A stretch of 64,000 nucleotides of DNA, taken from Epiperipatus broadwayi (taxonomy: Eukaryota > Onychophora > Udeonychophora > Euonychophora > Peripatidae). Each line of letters begins with the position of its first letter. Position 1 is the stretch's first letter. The notes below the pieces were generated by a model, which worked only from the letters and a program-made list of their open reading frames with translations, did not search any database and was not told where the DNA came from. Below are positions 60,266-64,000 of the stretch, one piece after another. The stretch is taken from the NCBI GenBank assembly GCA_028023455.1, contig JAQFVV010012572.1:2532654-2596653 (forward strand), read 5' to 3'. The translations under genes were made by a program, and so were the position numbers.

Positions 60266-61869
60266 AGTTAACCAATGTTGCAAAATTTACTAAATTTTTA
60301 TGTACAATGATGCTAACTAATAAATATTGCCTTAGCTTTAATTAAATGATTAATGGAAGAACTATATTTATAGAATAAGGATTTTTGTTTTATCCAAGAG
60401 CAGAATTGACAATGCTGAGAGATTTAATAGTAAGGTTTTATGGAATTTTATATTGAACTATAATAGCTTTTATTAGTAGAGAATGATAGATATTATGTTT
60501 GATAGATATTATGTTTGTTGTCACTCCAACTTCTTTTGACTTTAATAATATCAACACATACTTAACAGGCTAGTCAATAACATTTGCAGACCGTAATTAT
60601 ATATTTTTAATATCTTGGAATATCTACTAAGACCATTTCAACGTCGTTAAATTTACTGATAAAAGAAATAGGGTTCTCATCCTGGATAAGAGTATTGAAT
60701 GCCCACACCGATCCATCTATATTCCACTGAATGAAATCTTGCACTTCTATTAGATAAAATATGCATTTTCCATGATGATGTTACAGAAGAATTTAAACAA
60801 TTACTGAGAATTTTAATTTCACTGATTTGAGGAAGATGGTGTTTAGTGCATGCAAAGGAGATCTAATAATTATATTGACTCAATATTCACTGAAAACAAT
60901 AAAAGGAATAAAAGATTAGTCTCCTGATAAAATTTACCTGGTATAATAAACATCAAGGAATAAAAATAAGGCTTGACATTTGGTTAAAAAAAGTTTTCAT
61001 TTATTGAGAAAATTTTAAATGAGAATTTTAATTGAATATGAATTGTAGTATTCTTGGACTGAACTTTATATTCAGTTAGAGTATTCAGGTTAATCATGAT
61101 CTTGTTTTTGGTTCACAAATAACTTTTTTTAAACTTATACTCTAGAATTTAGTAATGCTAAATTTTATGCCAGTTGTTTATATTTTATGGAAATCTTTTT
61201 AAAAAAATGTTTGCTTCTGAAGTCTTCTTTTTTAAAAGATAAGTTGATTATTTTTGAAATTTTTTTTGCTTCTGAGTATTGTAAACATATGTTTATCTAT
61301 AGATTTATTGCTTTTAGGTGATTGATTTGGTACAATTTTGAAGTTCTGTGATTTTTAAACTTCAGGTTTTTGAGCGGAGAAACTCTGGTTTGCTTTGTCT
61401 AAATCAAATATACTGTTATTTCATAAAAATAACCCAAGTATTGCTTCTATTTAGAATAAACTGCTCTACATTGATGAAGGATAATAGCTAAAAATTAGGC
61501 TGATATGTTTTAATATTACCATCAGTGTCATCGTCTACACAAATTATAATGTCTTAATTATATATATTAATTGTAATGTTTTTAAAAAAAGGTAAGTTGA
61601 TTATAATCCTACCTATCCATAATATGATTATATGTGCTTGTTAAGCAATAGTATTACATTTAATAGCAGACTGTGTTTTATCTTTCACACTTTGAAAGAA
61701 TGCAAATGAAATTTTAATATGAATAAATTTCAAGCTTATTCTAAATTAAGACTAGTAATGTTGGGGCTGTGCAAATCTTGATCACAGTTCACAATTTAGA
61801 ATTTGGCTATTATATAATATCTTAATCTGACTAACAGATAAATTGCTTGGCTAAATGGGAGAAAAAAAT
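60266..61869. other. Intron stretch, nothing recognised
   Basis: AT-rich, with a short direct repeat GATAGATATTATGTTT (60486, 60503). Confidence 0.6.
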
Positions 61870-62960
61870 GATAAATGAAGCAAAGAAAAGAAAAGGACTG
61901 ATAAAGAAATTAACAGTGTTTTTCATATACTAAATATGATGTAGCTAGAATTGTATGGAAGGGAGTGGTATGATAACGATATGTTATATGTTAGTAAAGG
62001 AGTGTTGGATTACTTATAAAAAGTATAAAGAGGAAGTAGGAAGACATGCATTAGATGCAGACGTATGGATGGCAAAGGAGGCACTTCAGGGAGAAATGAG
62101 ATTGGCAAGTTTTTATTTGAGAGATGCAAAAAGCAAAATGGAAATGTTTGGTAGATTGCAATTTATCGATAATAAGAGAATAGCCAAAATGGTATTTAAT
62201 TGGGTTATGAGTAAAGGTCAGGCAACAAGATGGGTGAGAGAGTTAGTACAGTATGCAGAAGATTTGGATAAAGAATTTATGTCAGTATACTTATACAAAA
62301 GGTGGGATGATTGAGTTAGGAGAATTGTTGAGTGTTAAAATGGCAAGGAATGGGATAGAAGAATAGATGCATTAATAAAAAATAGGAAGTTGGAGAGATG
62401 GAGAACTAATATAGGGAGTAAAAAGAATTTAAATATATGTAGAAGTAAACAAAATAATGAGTGGAAGTTAATTTATGATAATAACAAGGAAAGTAGTTTA
62501 CTGTTTAAGACTCAAACAGGATCTTTAGCAACAAGGGAATATACACATAAATGGAAAAATGTGGGTGATTTAGTTTGCAAGTTCTATAATTAAATGTAAA
62601 TGCCTGCAAGCAGAAAGGGTACAAATAATGAAGTTTGTGGAAGAATAAATATAAACAAAGTGATTATACAGAAAGTGGGTTGTTGGTTTTTATGCTGGGT
62701 TTAGGAAAAGATAAGGGAGTTTAGATATAAAGGCCATGGAGTTGATAAAGATTACATTGTGGAAATGGGATGGAGCAGGATAGAGAAGAATATGGAAAAA
62801 ACTTAGAGTGGGGAAATAGAAAGTAAAGGTAAGGTGGCTAACATATTTCTCTGGGCATAGAGGCTGAGAGATTCCTGATTCTGAAAAAGGAGAGCTACAG
62901 AGCAGTGCATCTATAATATGTTAAATGTGTAATTGTTTGTTGAAAATAAAGTGAAAACAA
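61870..62960 (+). mobile_element. Non-LTR retrotransposon 3' end, copy 2
   Basis: Frame 61955-62314 reads EALQGEMRLASFYLRDAKSK then KRIAKMVFNWVMSKGQATRW; frame 62390-62593 reads LNICRSKQN, SSLLFKTQTGSLATREYTHK, DLVCKFYN. Together they look like the thumb and C-terminal zinc-knuckle region after reverse transcriptase, with a frameshift between. Here the LC of the knuckle seen in copy 1 (CNLC) is lost. The 3' end is A-rich (GAAAACAAAAAAAAATAAAA near 62953). Clade not determined. Confidence 0.75.
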
Positions 62961-64000
62961 AAAAAAATAAAATGATTTCTTTATTTTTACAAAATTTACA
63001 TTGAAAATGTTTCCATTTTATTTATATATTACTTATAAAAAAAATAAATACTAGTCATTGATATTAGTAATATCAAATTATGTTATAGTTTTCAATCAAA
63101 ATTTAAAAACTTTCTATTGTGTTGATTTTACAATAAATATATATAATAATAAACAACAAATTAATTATTTAATTTCATCTAATCCAATAGTTTTATCATA
63201 TCATTTAAACTATATAATTTTCTGTTATTTCTTTTAATGCTAGTCATAAATATATATATATATTTTCATATATACTAGCACTTTTCATACATATATACTA
63301 GCACTTTTCATAAAATCTAAAACTTAAACATTTTTTATTACAATTTATATCATCATTATACTGTAAAATAATCTTAACAATCAATAAAATAAAATAAATA
63401 TAAATTTGTGTAATGTAAATTAATTATTGATATAAATACAGTATAAATGTAATAGATATATTTAAACCAATTATTAATACTCACTATCCCCCCATTATTT
63501 TAGTAAATAGATGTTTCTAACATGTAAGATAAAATATAATTAGGTTATCAAACTATATATTTATAATCAGTACAATCAAATATGATAGCCAAATGCAATA
63601 TAATTGTATTTAATTCAAAATGATTATTATTTATCAAAAAAACTATATAAAATCTTTTGTGATATTAAAATATTTTTTTGTATTTGCTTATAGATATACA
63701 AAGATAATTACTCATAGTGTTTTCTTTTTATGGCATTATTCTTATATCTTATTGGTTTAATATTATTCTTACAGTTTATTTATTTTCTGTATCCATAAAG
63801 TACATCACTTAAGCATGTTCTGCGCTCTTCCTTGTTCTTCCATTGACTTACAATATAGTTTATTATCAATTGGTTTAGTATTGATTATGAAATAATCAAG
63901 TTTTTTATTATTGACCTATATACATTTATAATCTTATATTACATTTTTATTTTATTATATATATTTTTTGAATATGGTATTACAATCCATTTAATCTTTT
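62961..64000. other. Intron stretch, nothing recognised
   Basis: AT-rich to the window edge, with TA microsatellites (63249-63262) and a CATATATACTAGCACTTTTCA duplication near 63268-63312. Confidence 0.6.

Noticed and set aside
1-64000. tRNA, rRNA, CRISPR or bacterial features
   Set aside because: No cloverleaf with intact arms, no rRNA-like conserved block, no regularly spaced repeats with unique spacers; tRNA-like pieces are SINE heads.

Overview
The window is strongly AT-rich animal nuclear DNA. It shows one intron-rich gene in a dense mixture of decayed transposable elements. Fourteen consecutive coding exons on the + strand (259-48739) encode 582 codons of DIS3 (Rrp44), the catalytic nuclease of the RNA exosome. 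They start inside the PIN endonuclease domain and stop inside the RNB exonuclease domain. All splice sites are GT-AG, the phases agree at every junction and no exon holds a stop, so the gene looks functional. The 5' end lies before base 1. The remaining RNB and S1 exons lie after 64000, so 48740 to the end reads as one large unfinished intron. The repeat set (Penelope-like, RTE, hAT-like and pogo-like elements, tRNA-derived SINEs, hammerhead repeats) and the CpG-decayed repeats fit an invertebrate metazoan. I cannot name the species.

The introns hold: hammerhead-ribozyme repeats of about 460 bp (1100-2450, two direct copies and one inverted); an RTE/BovB-type LINE 3' part (4818-6002, minus); a Penelope-like GIY-YIG fragment (7486-8170); a hAT-like MITE (12148-12441); inverted pairs of Penelope 3' ends (20237-20912 and 24720-25735); a LINE 3' end (23395-23960); hAT-like elements with 8-bp target duplications (31710-32565 and 40845-42194) and a probable relative at 39020-40240; and scattered SINE copies. 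The last 15 kb holds a second RTE copy (49624-50325), a 50 kb MITE end, a pogo/Tigger-like deletion element with transposase remnant (52183-53054), more hammerhead repeats (53190-54225), a second hammerhead family in head-to-head dimers (54240-55870), a probable 2.2-kb solo LTR with ATAT duplication (56293-58510) and another LINE 3' end (61870-62960).

The most interesting signal is the pair of hammerhead ribozyme families. Both occur as tandem monomers of about 430-460 bp, as known for animal retrozymes and the terminal repeats of Penelope-like elements, and Penelope endonuclease remnants lie in the same window. Differences between copies at the catalytic positions look like CpG decay of an originally canonical ribozyme. 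No rRNA, functional tRNA, CRISPR array or bacterial-type operon was seen.
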